Shown piece by piece: positions 22,106 to 31,498 of a DNA stretch of 32,011 nucleotides. The stretch spans positions 1 through 32,011 of the forward strand of contig JAGBBE010000197.1 in assembly GCA_017938645.1 (NCBI GenBank), written 5' to 3'. Position numbers and translations under genes: made by a program. The DNA comes from Clostridia bacterium. Lineage in GTDB: Bacteria > Bacillota_A > Clostridia > Christensenellales > Aristaeellaceae. Below the pieces are notes generated by a model that saw only the letters and a list, made by a program, of their open reading frames with translations, was not told where the DNA came from and did not search any database. Position 1 is the first letter of the stretch, and every line of letters begins with the position of its first letter.

Positions 22106-22932
22106 TATCCCATGAACACCGCGACGCAAAGCGGTATGGTCAGGATCGCCGCCACATTGCTGATCAGCGCCATGCCGGCGCCCAGTTCGACATTTTCCCC
22201 GATCAGCTTGGGGAAAACGATGGTGTTCAGTCCGCACGGCATGGCGTACTGCATAATGACCGCCAGCACGATCTCGCGGCTGAAGAAGCGTGAAGCCAGA
22301 AACGCCATGCCAAAGGGCAGAACGATCAGGCGCAGAAAGCTCATCAGATACACCATTTTGTTTTTGAGAAGAATCTTCAGATCAAATTCGGAAATTGCAA
22401 TGCTGGTGAGAATCATGCTCAGAGGCGCCATGCAGTTGTTGGAGCCATCCACCACGGCCATGAGCACGCCCGGAATCGGAATGCTGAAGATGCCCACCAC
22501 GCAGCCCAGCAGAATCGCGATGGTCACGGGGTTGACGAGGCGTTTGAGCGTCATCTTTTTGCCGCCGGTGAGCATGCGGTAGCCCTCGGTGTAGGTGTAG
22601 AAGGTGACGGGCAGGTTGAACATCATCTGATTGAGCAGAACCGCCGGGCCGTAGAGGCTGCCCACCAGCGCGGAGCCGATGTAGCCGGTGTTGGGCACAA
22701 CCATGGTGTAGCAGTAGACGTCCTGCTCGTAGGGATTTTTGCTGAATTTACGCGATACCTTGCGCGCAACGACCGCTACGGAAGTGAGCATAACGGCGGA
22801 GATCAGAATCCACGTATACTTTTCGGTGAGATAACTCACGGTGAAGTTGGCCGAAAAGGTCTTGAACACCGTGCAGGGGAAGCAGACATACACTTCCAGC
22901 GTGGATAATAGCTTGGCATGCGCCACATCCAC
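22105..22932 (-). CDS. AEC (auxin efflux carrier)-family transporter
   Basis: A 10-TM-type carrier of the AEC/BASS-like fold, probably exporting or importing an organic acid. The visible frame from GTG 22932 gives 275 residues. The reading frame stays open upstream and encodes QQVAILALFALIGYILAKTG, the expected first TM of the family, so the true protein should begin near 23004-23016. No ATG, GTG or TTG occurs there in frame; ACG 23010, six bases after AAGGA, or ATT 23016/23004 are the only candidates. Features: VYVCFPCTVFKTF after TM1, NTGYIGSALVGSL in the middle and a C-terminal AILTIPLCVAVFMG. It lies directly downstream of the Tet(M)-like GTPase gene, suggesting co-transcription. Confidence 0.82.
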   Translation of the reverse strand: MDVAHAKLLSTLEVYVCFPCTVFKTFSANFTVSYLTEKYTWILISAVMLTSVAVVARKVSRKFSKNPYEQDVYCYTMVVPNTGYIGSALVGSLYGPAVLLNQMMFNLPVTFYTYTEGYRMLTGGKKMTLKRLVNPVTIAILLGCVVGIFSIPIPGVLMAVVDGSNNCMAPLSMILTSIAISEFDLKILLKNKMVYLMSFLRLIVLPFGMAFLASRFFSREIVLAVIMQYAMPCGLNTIVFPKLIGENVELGAGMALISNVAAILTIPLCVAVFMG

Positions 22933-23027
22933 CAGACCGGTTTTGGCCAGGATGTAGCCGATGAGCGCAAACAGCGCCAGAATCGCAACCTGCTGAGCAA
23001 CAATAGCCGTACAAATTCCTTCTTTCG

Positions 23028-24974
23028 TTAATCCGCTTTTTCAACCGGCAGATGCATCCAGCTGTCCGCCTCGTCCCAGTTTACCAGAAAACCTGCGCCA
23101 TGGGAACAGAAAACGCTTCCGGGCGAGTTCTGCACATCCGCGCCGCAGTCATAGCCGATTTCAGCAATGACCTCATCGCGGTTGTGGCACAGATCGTATC
23201 CGTCCGGCTGCAGCTGCACGCCGCCCTTGCCGTGGGTGTAGGCGCGAAGCGCGGTGGGATAGTCCATGAACGTGCGCACAGGGCCGCGGCCCGAGATGCG
23301 TACTTCATCGCCCAGATGTTCGGGCGCGTCATAGGTGCCGAACATCGACGTGATGTCCGTCATTGCGCGGCCGAGGCAGTCCGCAGGAACCGTGAACACA
23401 AAGCGGTAGAACGGCTCCAGCAGCACGCAGTCGGCCTTCATCAGGCCCTGACGGATGGCGCGGTAGGTGGCTTCGCGGAAATCTCCGCCTTCGGTGTGCT
23501 TCAGATGCGCCCGTCCCGAAAGGAGGCTGAAGTGAATATCCGTCAGCGGTGAACCAGTGAGCACGCCCTTGTGCACGCGTTCAAAAACATGCGACCGGAT
23601 CTGCGCCTGATAGTTGATGGTCAGGTCATCCACATGGCAGCGGCTGTCAAAGTCGATGCCGCTGCCGCGCTTGCCCGGCGTAAGGAGCAGATGGGTTTCG
23701 GCGTAGTGCCTGAGCGGCTCATAATGTCCGCAGCCCACCACGGGAGACGCGATGGTTTCCTTATACAAAACCAGCGGCGGCAGAAAGCGCACCTTCATGC
23801 CGAAACGGTTTTCCATCAGCTGGGTGAGCACCTCGGTCTGCACGGTGCCCATGACCTGCACGGTTACGGCGCTGTGCGCGGCGTCCCATGCGACGCCCAG
23901 CATCGGCTCCTCATCCTCAAGGATGCGCAGCTTTTCCAGAAGCACCGCCGGAGCCACGCCTTGCGGAGGCTCCACACGCGCGCTGAGCACGGGCGTTATC
24001 CGCATGCTCAGGCTGTCTCTCAGCGTGTCGCCGCTGATCCGGTCGCCGCAGCGCGGTGTGGAAAGACCGGTCACGCCCACGGTGTCGCCCGCATGCGCCT
24101 CATCGCATGTGGTATAGGACGCTCCGCGGTAGAGGCGGATCTGGTGCACCTTCTCCACCGAATCGCCAAAGCGGAAGGCATCACGGGCACGCAGCGTGCC
24201 GCTTTTGATCTTGAGATAGACCACGCGGTCGCCGTTCGTTTCACGCCTCACCTTGTAGACCAGCGCGTCAAATACGGAATCGTCCGCCTTTTCATCGCCC
24301 GCCAGACGCTCCAGCGCGCTTAGCAATTCTTCCACGCCCTGACCGCTCAGCGCCGCGCCTTTGAGCACAGGAAACGCCTTTCTTTGGGCAAACAGCGCCG
24401 CAAGCGACTGCCACGCGTCGTTTTCATCGGTTTCTCCCATGAGGTAGCGCTCGCAGAATGCATCGTCCAGAACCGCCAGCTGCTCTGCATCCGGCGCGCC
24501 CTGCAAAATCTCCACAAAGTTTGCGTTCAGACGGGAAGCCAGCTGCTTTTCCAGCCGATCAGCGTCATAGGAGGGCAGATCGGTTTTGTTGACAAACAGA
24601 ACCGTCGGCACATGATAGGTCTGGGCCAGTTCAAACAGCGCCGCCGTATGCGCCTGCACGCCGGAACCGCCGTCCACAATGAGCACGGCCATGTCCAGCG
24701 CCGTCAGCGCACGCTCGGCCTCGGCGGCAAAATCGACGTGACCGGGCGTGTCGATGAGCGTAAAGCGCCTGCCGTTCCAGTCAAACCACGCCTGATCGCT
24801 GAACACGGTGATGCCGCGCTCGCGCTCGATCAGGTCGGTATCCAGCGCCGTGTCGCCATGATCCACCCGTCCCAGCGCACGGATTGCGCCGGTGCGGTAG
24901 AGAATCTGCTCCGAAAGCGTGGTCTTTCCTGCGTCAACATGCGCAAGGATGCCCAGTGTGCGTGGAATCGGCAT
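23028..24974 (-). CDS. Tet(M)-like ribosomal protection-type GTPase
   Basis: A 648-residue translational GTPase of the EF-G/Tet(M) superfamily. The start ATG 24972-24974 follows AAAGGAG; the longer N-terminal form runs back through the leader hairpin. G motifs: AHVDAGKTT (G1), RGIT (G2), DTPGHVD (G3) and NKTD (G4). Domains II-V follow, with a C-terminus HGAGFLVNWDEADSWMHL that differs from Tet(M) and matches a chromosomal clostridial subgroup. Resistance to tetracycline cannot be inferred; the intrinsic role may be ribosome rescue or protection from a natural inhibitor. A terminator-like hairpin sits 28 bases before the start codon. Confidence 0.88.
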   Translation of the reverse strand: MPIPRTLGILAHVDAGKTTLSEQILYRTGAIRALGRVDHGDTALDTDLIERERGITVFSDQAWFDWNGRRFTLIDTPGHVDFAAEAERALTALDMAVLIVDGGSGVQAHTAALFELAQTYHVPTVLFVNKTDLPSYDADRLEKQLASRLNANFVEILQGAPDAEQLAVLDDAFCERYLMGETDENDAWQSLAALFAQRKAFPVLKGAALSGQGVEELLSALERLAGDEKADDSVFDALVYKVRRETNGDRVVYLKIKSGTLRARDAFRFGDSVEKVHQIRLYRGASYTTCDEAHAGDTVGVTGLSTPRCGDRISGDTLRDSLSMRITPVLSARVEPPQGVAPAVLLEKLRILEDEEPMLGVAWDAAHSAVTVQVMGTVQTEVLTQLMENRFGMKVRFLPPLVLYKETIASPVVGCGHYEPLRHYAETHLLLTPGKRGSGIDFDSRCHVDDLTINYQAQIRSHVFERVHKGVLTGSPLTDIHFSLLSGRAHLKHTEGGDFREATYRAIRQGLMKADCVLLEPFYRFVFTVPADCLGRAMTDITSMFGTYDAPEHLGDEVRISGRGPVRTFMDYPTALRAYTHGKGGVQLQPDGYDLCHNRDEVIAEIGYDCGADVQNSPGSVFCSHGAGFLVNWDEADSWMHLPVEKAD

Positions 24975-24995
24975 GGAAGCGCTCCTTTCATGATC

Positions 24996-25030
24996 ACAAA
25001 AACTGCCGCAGTGTAAAATACTGCGGCAGT
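24996..25030 (-). terminator. terminator-like hairpin in the leader of the GTPase gene
   Basis: ACTGCCGCAGT and ACTGCGGCAGT (25002-25012 and 25020-25030) form a perfect 11-bp stem with a seven-base loop. On the minus strand a T5 run follows, and after it the SD and ATG of the GTPase gene. The 27 bases between hairpin and ATG are too short for a promoter, so transcripts must read through it. It is either the terminator of the upstream kinase unit or an attenuator of the GTPase gene. Confidence 0.75.
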
Positions 25031-25083
25031 GAATATTCGACATACAGGATGATTTTACCTTGCTTATCTCAAAAACTCATCCA

Positions 25084-25223
25084 GGAGGTATCGGAGGGGC
25101 CTCAGCCCCTCTGATTGCTTTCGTATCCGGCGGCTTTGCCGACGGGGCGGGGAGTTTGCGCGTTTACGCGCAAACATTCCTGCAGTATCCGGCGGAAAAG
25201 ATCGCAGAGCGAGCTTTTTCGAC
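25084..25223 (-). repeat. structured interspersed repeat, copy B
   Basis: Second copy of the element at 1111-1251. Hairpins: GAGGGGC/GCCCCTC (25094-25111), CCGGCGGC/GCCGACGG (25127-25145, one mismatch), GTTTGCGCG/CGCGCAAAC (25154-25175) and CGGAAAAG/CTTTTTCG with an inner CGC/GCG helix (25193-25221). Shared linkers include GGGGCGGGGAGTTT, AAACATTCC and AGCGAGCTTTTT-like blocks. It lies 5 bp beyond the stop of the sugar kinase gene, in the same strand orientation relative to its upstream gene as copy A has to scfA. Confidence 0.75.
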
Positions 25224-25228
25224 GTTGA

Positions 25229-26293
25229 TTACCTTGCAGCCAGCTTGATAATCTGCAGCATGCTCTGCCACTTGGCTTCCATATCCTCCACCAGCTTCAT
25301 CTGGGTGCGGCAGCGGTCGAGGTTCTGGCCCGGACGGGTGGTATGGAAATACACGTCGCCGTTGAGATAGTCGGTCAGGAAACGCACGCCGCACTCGATG
25401 GTCATGGTCTTGGCGCCCATAGCGAGGGTTTCGATCTCGTTCTGCGTAAGGCTGGTTCCGCAGGTGCTGAGGTAGCCGTTGGCGTAGGCCTCAAACAGAT
25501 CCAGCGACAGAGACACCTTGCGCAGGTCGGTTTCATCCTCCGCGCCGGTGGATGCGCCGCCGCGGATGGCGTCGCCGAAGTCCAGCACGGAAAGTCCCGG
25601 CATCACGGTATCAAGGTCGATGACACAAAGCGGCATGTGCAGCACCTTGTCCAGCATCACGTTGTCCAGCTTGGTGTCGTTGTGGGTAACGCGCAGGGGC
25701 AGATCGCCGCGCTCCTTCATCTTGTCGATGCGGCTGGCCTCCTCCTCTCGCAGCATAAAGAAGGTCATTTCATACTGCACCTCATGCAGCCTGCCCGCGC
25801 GGTTCTCGCGGATGGCCTGACGCAGCTGCTCAAAGCGGGCAGGCACGTCGTGGAACTGCGGAATGGTCTCGTTGAGCTTTTCCGCCGGGAAATCGGCCAG
25901 CTGCCTCTGGAAACGGCCGAAGGCCACGCCCGCCTGACGCATGTCGTTTACGCTTTCAGGCTGTTCAAGGCAGACACTGGCAGTGACAAACTCATACATG
26001 CGCCAGTATTCGCCGTCCTCCGTGGCGAGATAGGGCTTGCCGTCCACAGTATGAACCAGCGTGAGCACATGGCGCGGATCCGGATCGTACTTGCGCAGAT
26101 GGTCGGTTACGGCGATGATGTTATCCATCAGCCCCGGAACATCCCTGAACACATGGGTGTTGAGCCGCTGCAGAATATAGGCGTGCGGCATATCCGTGAG
26201 GAGCAGATAGGTATCATTGATGTGGCCGTTGCCGTAAGGCTGGCAGTAAACAGGGTTTCCTTCCAGCACAAAGTGCTGATAAATGCGTTCCAT
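25229..26293 (-). CDS. NahK-like sugar kinase (aminoglycoside phosphotransferase fold)
   Basis: A 354-residue kinase of the APH/choline kinase fold. Diagnostic parts: a nucleotide-loop equivalent PYGNGHINDTY (about 19-29), the Brenner motif THNDTKLDNV (203-212) with catalytic Asp206 and the metal-binding IDLDTVMPG (225-233). These are close to the N-acetylhexosamine 1-kinase (NahK/LnpB) family, which phosphorylates GlcNAc/GalNAc at C1; the true sugar here is unknown. The SD GGAGG lies upstream of ATG 26293. Its promoter (26353-26382) overlaps the end of aroK, and a 12-bp inverted repeat spans the -10. Repeat copy B follows the stop. Confidence 0.85.
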   Translation of the reverse strand: MERIYQHFVLEGNPVYCQPYGNGHINDTYLLLTDMPHAYILQRLNTHVFRDVPGLMDNIIAVTDHLRKYDPDPRHVLTLVHTVDGKPYLATEDGEYWRMYEFVTASVCLEQPESVNDMRQAGVAFGRFQRQLADFPAEKLNETIPQFHDVPARFEQLRQAIRENRAGRLHEVQYEMTFFMLREEEASRIDKMKERGDLPLRVTHNDTKLDNVMLDKVLHMPLCVIDLDTVMPGLSVLDFGDAIRGGASTGAEDETDLRKVSLSLDLFEAYANGYLSTCGTSLTQNEIETLAMGAKTMTIECGVRFLTDYLNGDVYFHTTRPGQNLDRCRTQMKLVEDMEAKWQSMLQIIKLAAR

Positions 26294-26312
26294 TTGAAAT
26301 ACGCCTCCAAAA

Positions 26313-26382
26313 GATATGATGGTTGTTTTGCGAACGATTTTTTGCTGAAACCATCATATCACACAAACGGATACGATTTCAA
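26313..26382 (-). promoter_or_regulatory. kinase promoter with a 12-bp inverted repeat
   Basis: On the minus strand TTGAAA (26377-26382) is separated by 18 bp from TATGAT (26353-26358, extended by TGA). One arm of a perfect inverted repeat, GATATGATGGTT (26313-26324) / AACCATCATATC (26349-26360), covers this -10; the other lies about 25-30 bases into the transcript, just before TTTTGGAGG. It may be a two-site operator or an early-transcript hairpin. Confidence 0.62.
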
Positions 26383-26891
26383 GGCTCAAAAGCGGAAGAA
26401 CGCACAATATCTGCCAGTTTTGCCACAGTTTCTTCAATATTGAGCCCATCAGCCTCCAGAATGGCGTCGGCGCAGCCAAAATAATAGGGCTGGCGCAGAT
26501 TGTACAAATCGCGCAGAGTCTGCCCCTTCTCCATGGCGATGCCGCGGGTTTTGATGTTGCTAAGCCTCTGCTCGATCGTTTCATAGCTCAGGTGGATGAA
26601 CACCACATAGCCGTCACGGCGCAGATGTTCCATCGCACCCTTTTCCAGCGCAACCGAGCCGCCGGTGGCAATGACGGTGTTTTCAAAATGCAGCGAGCAG
26701 ATGCACTCCTCCTCCGCCCTGGAAAAACCCGCCGTGCCCAGTTCGTCCACCATCTGCTGCAGCGGCTTTCCGCCCATTTTCTGCAAAGTCAGATCCGTGT
26801 CCACAAAATCCATCGTCAGCGCCTTGGCCGCCAGAACGCCGATGGTGCTCTTGCCGCAGCCCGGCATGCCGACCAGCACAATATTTCGCAT
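26379..26891 (-). CDS. aroK: shikimate kinase
   Basis: A 170-residue enzyme phosphorylating shikimate at the 3-OH, a step of aromatic amino acid synthesis. The P-loop GMPGCGKST is at 8-16, the DTD motif (D31, D33) binds Mg and substrate, ATGGSV supplies the GG shikimate-binding turn, and a lid with TRG follows. The length is normal. The start ATG 26889-26891 follows GAGAGG. The very long frame extending upstream runs antisense through the methyltransferase gene and is not real. It stands alone, without other aro genes, behind a symmetric divergent promoter. Confidence 0.94.
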   Translation of the reverse strand: MRNIVLVGMPGCGKSTIGVLAAKALTMDFVDTDLTLQKMGGKPLQQMVDELGTAGFSRAEEECICSLHFENTVIATGGSVALEKGAMEHLRRDGYVVFIHLSYETIEQRLSNIKTRGIAMEKGQTLRDLYNLRQPYYFGCADAILEADGLNIEETVAKLADIVRSSAFEP

Positions 26892-26925
26892 CTGTATTTC
26901 CTCTCTTTCGCGCTTTTTCCGTGCC

Positions 26926-26958
26926 ATTATACCACAGAGGACGAATCTGTGGTATAAT
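26926..26958. promoter_or_regulatory. symmetric divergent promoter, perfect inverted repeat
   Basis: ATTATACCACAGA (26926-26938) and TCTGTGGTATAAT (26946-26958) form a perfect 13-bp inverted repeat with a seven-base spacer. Each arm ends in a perfect TATAAT, one facing aroK (minus) and one facing the methyltransferase gene (plus), so the two -10 elements are embedded in the dyad. Confidence 0.7.
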
Positions 26959-26990
26959 TTGAACGATATTCCCCGAATCAGGAGGTTTCC

Positions 26991-28163
<1,173 letters not shown>

Positions 28164-28175
28164 CGGAGGGATGGC

Positions 28176-29792
28176 ATGATGAAGCGATTCTCTCTGCCTG
28201 AAAAATGGAACGACCGCCGATTGTGGCTCTGCGCGCTGGTTCCGGGCTTCGTGTTTGCTCTCTTTACGGTGCTGGGCGTGCCGCTCAAGCGCACCGGCGA
28301 GCTACCCGATCTGACGCTTTCCTCCTTTGCGCTGGGCACGCTGGCTGCCGCAGCACTTACAGTTCTTTTTGCTGTGATCCTGTTTTTCCTTTTCCGTCTG
28401 GCAGGCCGCCTTTCCGACAGGCCTGCGCCGGCGAAGGAAGGCTGGGTGAGCAAAATCACCGGAAGCTGGCTGTTTAACTTCGTATTCATCCTCGGCTGCT
28501 GGATTCCGGTGTGGCTGGCGTTCTGGCCGGGTACGTTTGTGGCCGACTCCGCCACGCAGTTTTTCACCTATGTGGACTGGGTGCACAACACGCATCACAC
28601 GCTGATTCACACGCTGCTATTGGGCTTTTGCATGACGCTGGGCATGGACAACTTCGACGGCGACGCCTCGATGGGTCTGGCCATCTACAGCGTGGTGCAG
28701 ATGATCCTGATGGCCGGCATTCTGGCCTGCGCCTGCCGGTGGCTGCGCAAGCGCAAAGCGCCGCTTTGGACGCGCATTGTGATTACGCTTTTGTTTGCGC
28801 TCTTCCCGTTCTACTCGCTCTGGCCCTTCAGCGCGCAGAAGGACGTGCTCTTTGCAGGCCTTGCACTTCTGTTTGTGCTCAACCTCATCGACCTGTGGAA
28901 GGACGACGGACAGGTCCGCATTCATCCCGTGCGCGCCGTCGTATTCGTGGTGATTGCCGCGCTGATGATGCTCTTCCGAAACAACGGCGTCTATGCGGTC
29001 ATCCTGCTGATTCCGCTGGTGCTGATCTGGGCCAGGGGTGCGCGCGTGAAGCTGAGCGTGCTGCTGCTTGCAAGCGTTCTGGTCTACTATGCAGGCTTTC
29101 ATGCGCTGGCGTATGCGGTGGAGGCGGAAGACGGAAATCCTGTGGAGATGCTCTCCATTCCGCTGCAGCAGATCGCCCGCACCGTCAAGGAAAACCCCGA
29201 CGCACCCGACGAGGACGGACAGATGCTTCTGGACGATCTATATGGCGGGAGCATCGCGGAACTGTATGATCCTACCGTAGCCGATCCGGTCAAGTGGTTC
29301 CTCGACGACGAGGTTTTGCTGGAAAACACCGGCGAATTGATCGCATTCTGGCTGAGAATGCTGCCGAAGAACTTCCATCCCTACGCCGAAGCCTTCCTTG
29401 AGCAGAACCTGCCCTACTTCCTGCCCTATGCGGACATGATCTACCGCTTCGACCTGGGCGTGGTGCAGATGGATATGTATCCCATTACAGAGTACTCCTA
29501 TTTCCCGGATCTGCGGGAAGTCTATCTGGAGTATGACGAAACCCTGACCCTGTTTGGCATTCCCGGCCTGCGGCTTCTGTCGGACATGGGCTTTATGGTG
29601 TGGCTGACCATCGCCATGCTGGGACTGGCCGTGTACCGCCGCGACAGGCGGCTGATGACCGCGCTTTCGTTCCTGCTGGCGCTGTGGATCACCTGCCTGC
29701 TGGGGCCTGTGGCCATCATCCGTTACCTGCTCGGCTTCTTCTACGCCGTACCGGTGCTTCTGGCGTTTGTCATCCGTCCTCAAAAGGCATAA
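28176..29792 (+). CDS. polytopic membrane protein (DUF6020-like, GT-C-like)
   Basis: A 538-residue integral membrane protein with about ten or eleven TM segments. Family-like segments: SKITGSWLFNF, then WIPVWLAFWPGTFVADSATQF with an Asp after the first loop, and HHTLIHTLLLGF. An extended extracytoplasmic part (about 325-440) precedes the last TM pair. The layout is that of GT-C glycosyltransferases, which use polyprenyl-phosphate sugars, but no catalytic assignment is secure. It starts 12 bp after rlmI (ATG 28176, with a second ATG at 28179) behind GGAGGG. A paralogue converges from the other side. Confidence 0.78.
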   Translation: MMKRFSLPEKWNDRRLWLCALVPGFVFALFTVLGVPLKRTGELPDLTLSSFALGTLAAAALTVLFAVILFFLFRLAGRLSDRPAPAKEGWVSKITGSWLFNFVFILGCWIPVWLAFWPGTFVADSATQFFTYVDWVHNTHHTLIHTLLLGFCMTLGMDNFDGDASMGLAIYSVVQMILMAGILACACRWLRKRKAPLWTRIVITLLFALFPFYSLWPFSAQKDVLFAGLALLFVLNLIDLWKDDGQVRIHPVRAVVFVVIAALMMLFRNNGVYAVILLIPLVLIWARGARVKLSVLLLASVLVYYAGFHALAYAVEAEDGNPVEMLSIPLQQIARTVKENPDAPDEDGQMLLDDLYGGSIAELYDPTVADPVKWFLDDEVLLENTGELIAFWLRMLPKNFHPYAEAFLEQNLPYFLPYADMIYRFDLGVVQMDMYPITEYSYFPDLREVYLEYDETLTLFGIPGLRLLSDMGFMVWLTIAMLGLAVYRRDRRLMTALSFLLALWITCLLGPVAIIRYLLGFFYAVPVLLAFVIRPQKA

Positions 29793-29793
29793 C

Positions 29794-29832
29794 GAAAACC
29801 CGGAACCGCATGGTTCCGGGTTTCCTTTTCAA
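29794..29832. terminator. bidirectional terminator between the paralogous membrane protein genes
   Basis: AAACCCGGAACC (29796-29807) pairs with GGTTCCGGGTTT (29812-29823) around a GCAT loop, with an A-rich left flank and a T-rich right flank. Confidence 0.93.
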
Positions 29833-31427
29833 CTTTTCTGAGGCATGAACAGCGCAGCCCACAATACGGGAACCGCATAGTACAGGCACAGCACATAGCG
29901 CATGACCGCAATCGGGCCCAGCAGGCTGGTAAACCATACAGCCACGAGGAAACCGAACGCCGAAGCCAGACCATAGCGTTTTTTCACCAGCGCATACGCA
30001 AGGCCCGTCATGGCCAGCCACACGAACACCGCCGGGTCGGACAAAATGCGCGTAGCCTGCACATCCATAAACACGCGGTTGATGTCGTAGGTTTCGTAAA
30101 TCTGCTGAAGTCCGGGCAGGAAGGAATTCTTCTCAATGGGGAACCACTCGCCCTGCACCACGAACAGGTCAAAGTTGCTCGCCATGTTGCAGCCCGGCAG
30201 GATATAGGGCAGGTTCTGCACCACAAAGGCATCTGCAAAGGTCGGGAAATACTTTGCGCACATTTTGGCCCACAGATGAAGCAGGTCGGGAATGTAATCG
30301 TCCAGCAGATCGTAATCCACGTCCCACTTAACGGGATCAGAGCACCATTCGGTGTACAGATCAGCCGGATTCACATCGCCGTAAAGCGTTTCCAGCACGC
30401 CGTCCTCGTCCAGTTCGATGGCCTCGGGATGATCCCTCAGCGTGCGCGCAATCTGCTGCAGCGGCGTGGAGAGAATTTCGACCTTGCTGCCCTTCTCGGC
30501 ATACAGAACCGAAATCAGCAGACTGTTGAGAGCAAGGAACAGCGCAATGCACACACACAGCAGCGCACCGATCTTCACACGCCTGCCCTTCGCCCACAGG
30601 ATGGCAAAAGGCACAAGCAGCACCAGCGCATACACGCCGTTGTTGCGCATGAACATCATCAGCAGCGAGATCAGGACAAAAGCAATCACCCGCAGGGGTT
30701 TCAGGCCAAACGTCCACAGATCCGCCACTTGAAGGCAGAACACCAGCACCATCACGCCGAACACAACATCCTTTTCCGGATAGAATCCCCACGGCGCATA
30801 GAACGGGCTGAGCATGAACAGAAGCGACACAATGAGCCTTGCGCAAAGCGGCACCTTTCTGCGGCGCATCCATGCGCAGGCATAGGCCACGCATCCGGCG
30901 ACCAACACCAGCTGGATGCCGCAGTAGATCGCCACGCCCCACGTAGCCGCGCCTTCCGGATGCATGTCGATGCCAAGCATCATCACCCAGCCCAGAAAGA
31001 TCGTATGCAGAAGCGGATAGTGCGACGACAGCTCCTCATTGTAATATGAATAGAACTGCGTGAGCGTATCCGACGTGAACAATCCAGGCCAGAACGCCAG
31101 CCATACCGGAACCCAACAGGCCAGAAGCAGCACAAAAACCACGAACCAGTTGCCCGTAATTTTGCTGAAAAGCGATTCTTTCTTGGGTTCCTTCTCACGG
31201 TTTGCGCGGTTCATCAGGCTGAACAGTCCATACAGCGCGGCGGCGTACACCGCTGTGAACAGCACGGCCAGCGCAATCTGCCCCATGCCGAACCCCGCCA
31301 GCGTGCCGTGCGCTTTCATCCGCGTTCCCAGAACCGTGGCGATGGAAAACAGCGCGCCCTGAACGGCGGATGCCGTCAGCATTCTTCTGTCGCACTTGTG
31401 CCAGCACTGCGCAATGATGTTGCCCAT
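29829..31427 (-). CDS. polytopic membrane protein, paralogue of the convergent gene
   Basis: A 532-residue membrane protein of the same family as the gene at 28176. Shared blocks are evident: SKITGNW, WVPVWLAFWPGLFTSDTLTQF, LLHTIFLGW, FYPEKDVVFGV, a LMMFMRNNGVYA segment, STPLQQIARTLRDHPEA and the C-terminal SLLGPIAVMRYVL. The start ATG 31425-31427 has AAGGAG ten bases upstream. It follows glyS on the same strand, separated by a hairpin. The inverted arrangement suggests a past inverted duplication or paired acquisition. Function is unknown; surface polysaccharide or lipid glycosylation is a guess from topology. Confidence 0.78.
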   Translation of the reverse strand: MGNIIAQCWHKCDRRMLTASAVQGALFSIATVLGTRMKAHGTLAGFGMGQIALAVLFTAVYAAALYGLFSLMNRANREKEPKKESLFSKITGNWFVVFVLLLACWVPVWLAFWPGLFTSDTLTQFYSYYNEELSSHYPLLHTIFLGWVMMLGIDMHPEGAATWGVAIYCGIQLVLVAGCVAYACAWMRRRKVPLCARLIVSLLFMLSPFYAPWGFYPEKDVVFGVMVLVFCLQVADLWTFGLKPLRVIAFVLISLLMMFMRNNGVYALVLLVPFAILWAKGRRVKIGALLCVCIALFLALNSLLISVLYAEKGSKVEILSTPLQQIARTLRDHPEAIELDEDGVLETLYGDVNPADLYTEWCSDPVKWDVDYDLLDDYIPDLLHLWAKMCAKYFPTFADAFVVQNLPYILPGCNMASNFDLFVVQGEWFPIEKNSFLPGLQQIYETYDINRVFMDVQATRILSDPAVFVWLAMTGLAYALVKKRYGLASAFGFLVAVWFTSLLGPIAVMRYVLCLYYAVPVLWAALFMPQKS

Positions 31428-31453
31428 AATCGGAAAACTCCTTCATGATGAAA

Positions 31454-31482
31454 TCAGAGGCTGCCGCGCGGGCAGCCTCTGA
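31454..31482 (-). terminator. hairpin downstream of glyS
   Basis: TCAGAGGCTGCC (31454-31465) pairs with GGCAGCCTCTGA (31471-31482), a 12-bp stem, followed on the minus strand by TTTCATC. It probably separates glyS from the membrane protein gene, although readthrough could feed that gene. Confidence 0.75.
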
Positions 31483-31498
31483 CAGGATTTCAATGGAA

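Noticed and set aside
23028..24974. Reading the Tet(M)-like gene as an acquired tetracycline resistance gene
   Set aside because: Its C-terminus differs from Tet(M), its codon use matches the neighbours and there are no mobile-element signs. It looks like a resident chromosomal paralogue.
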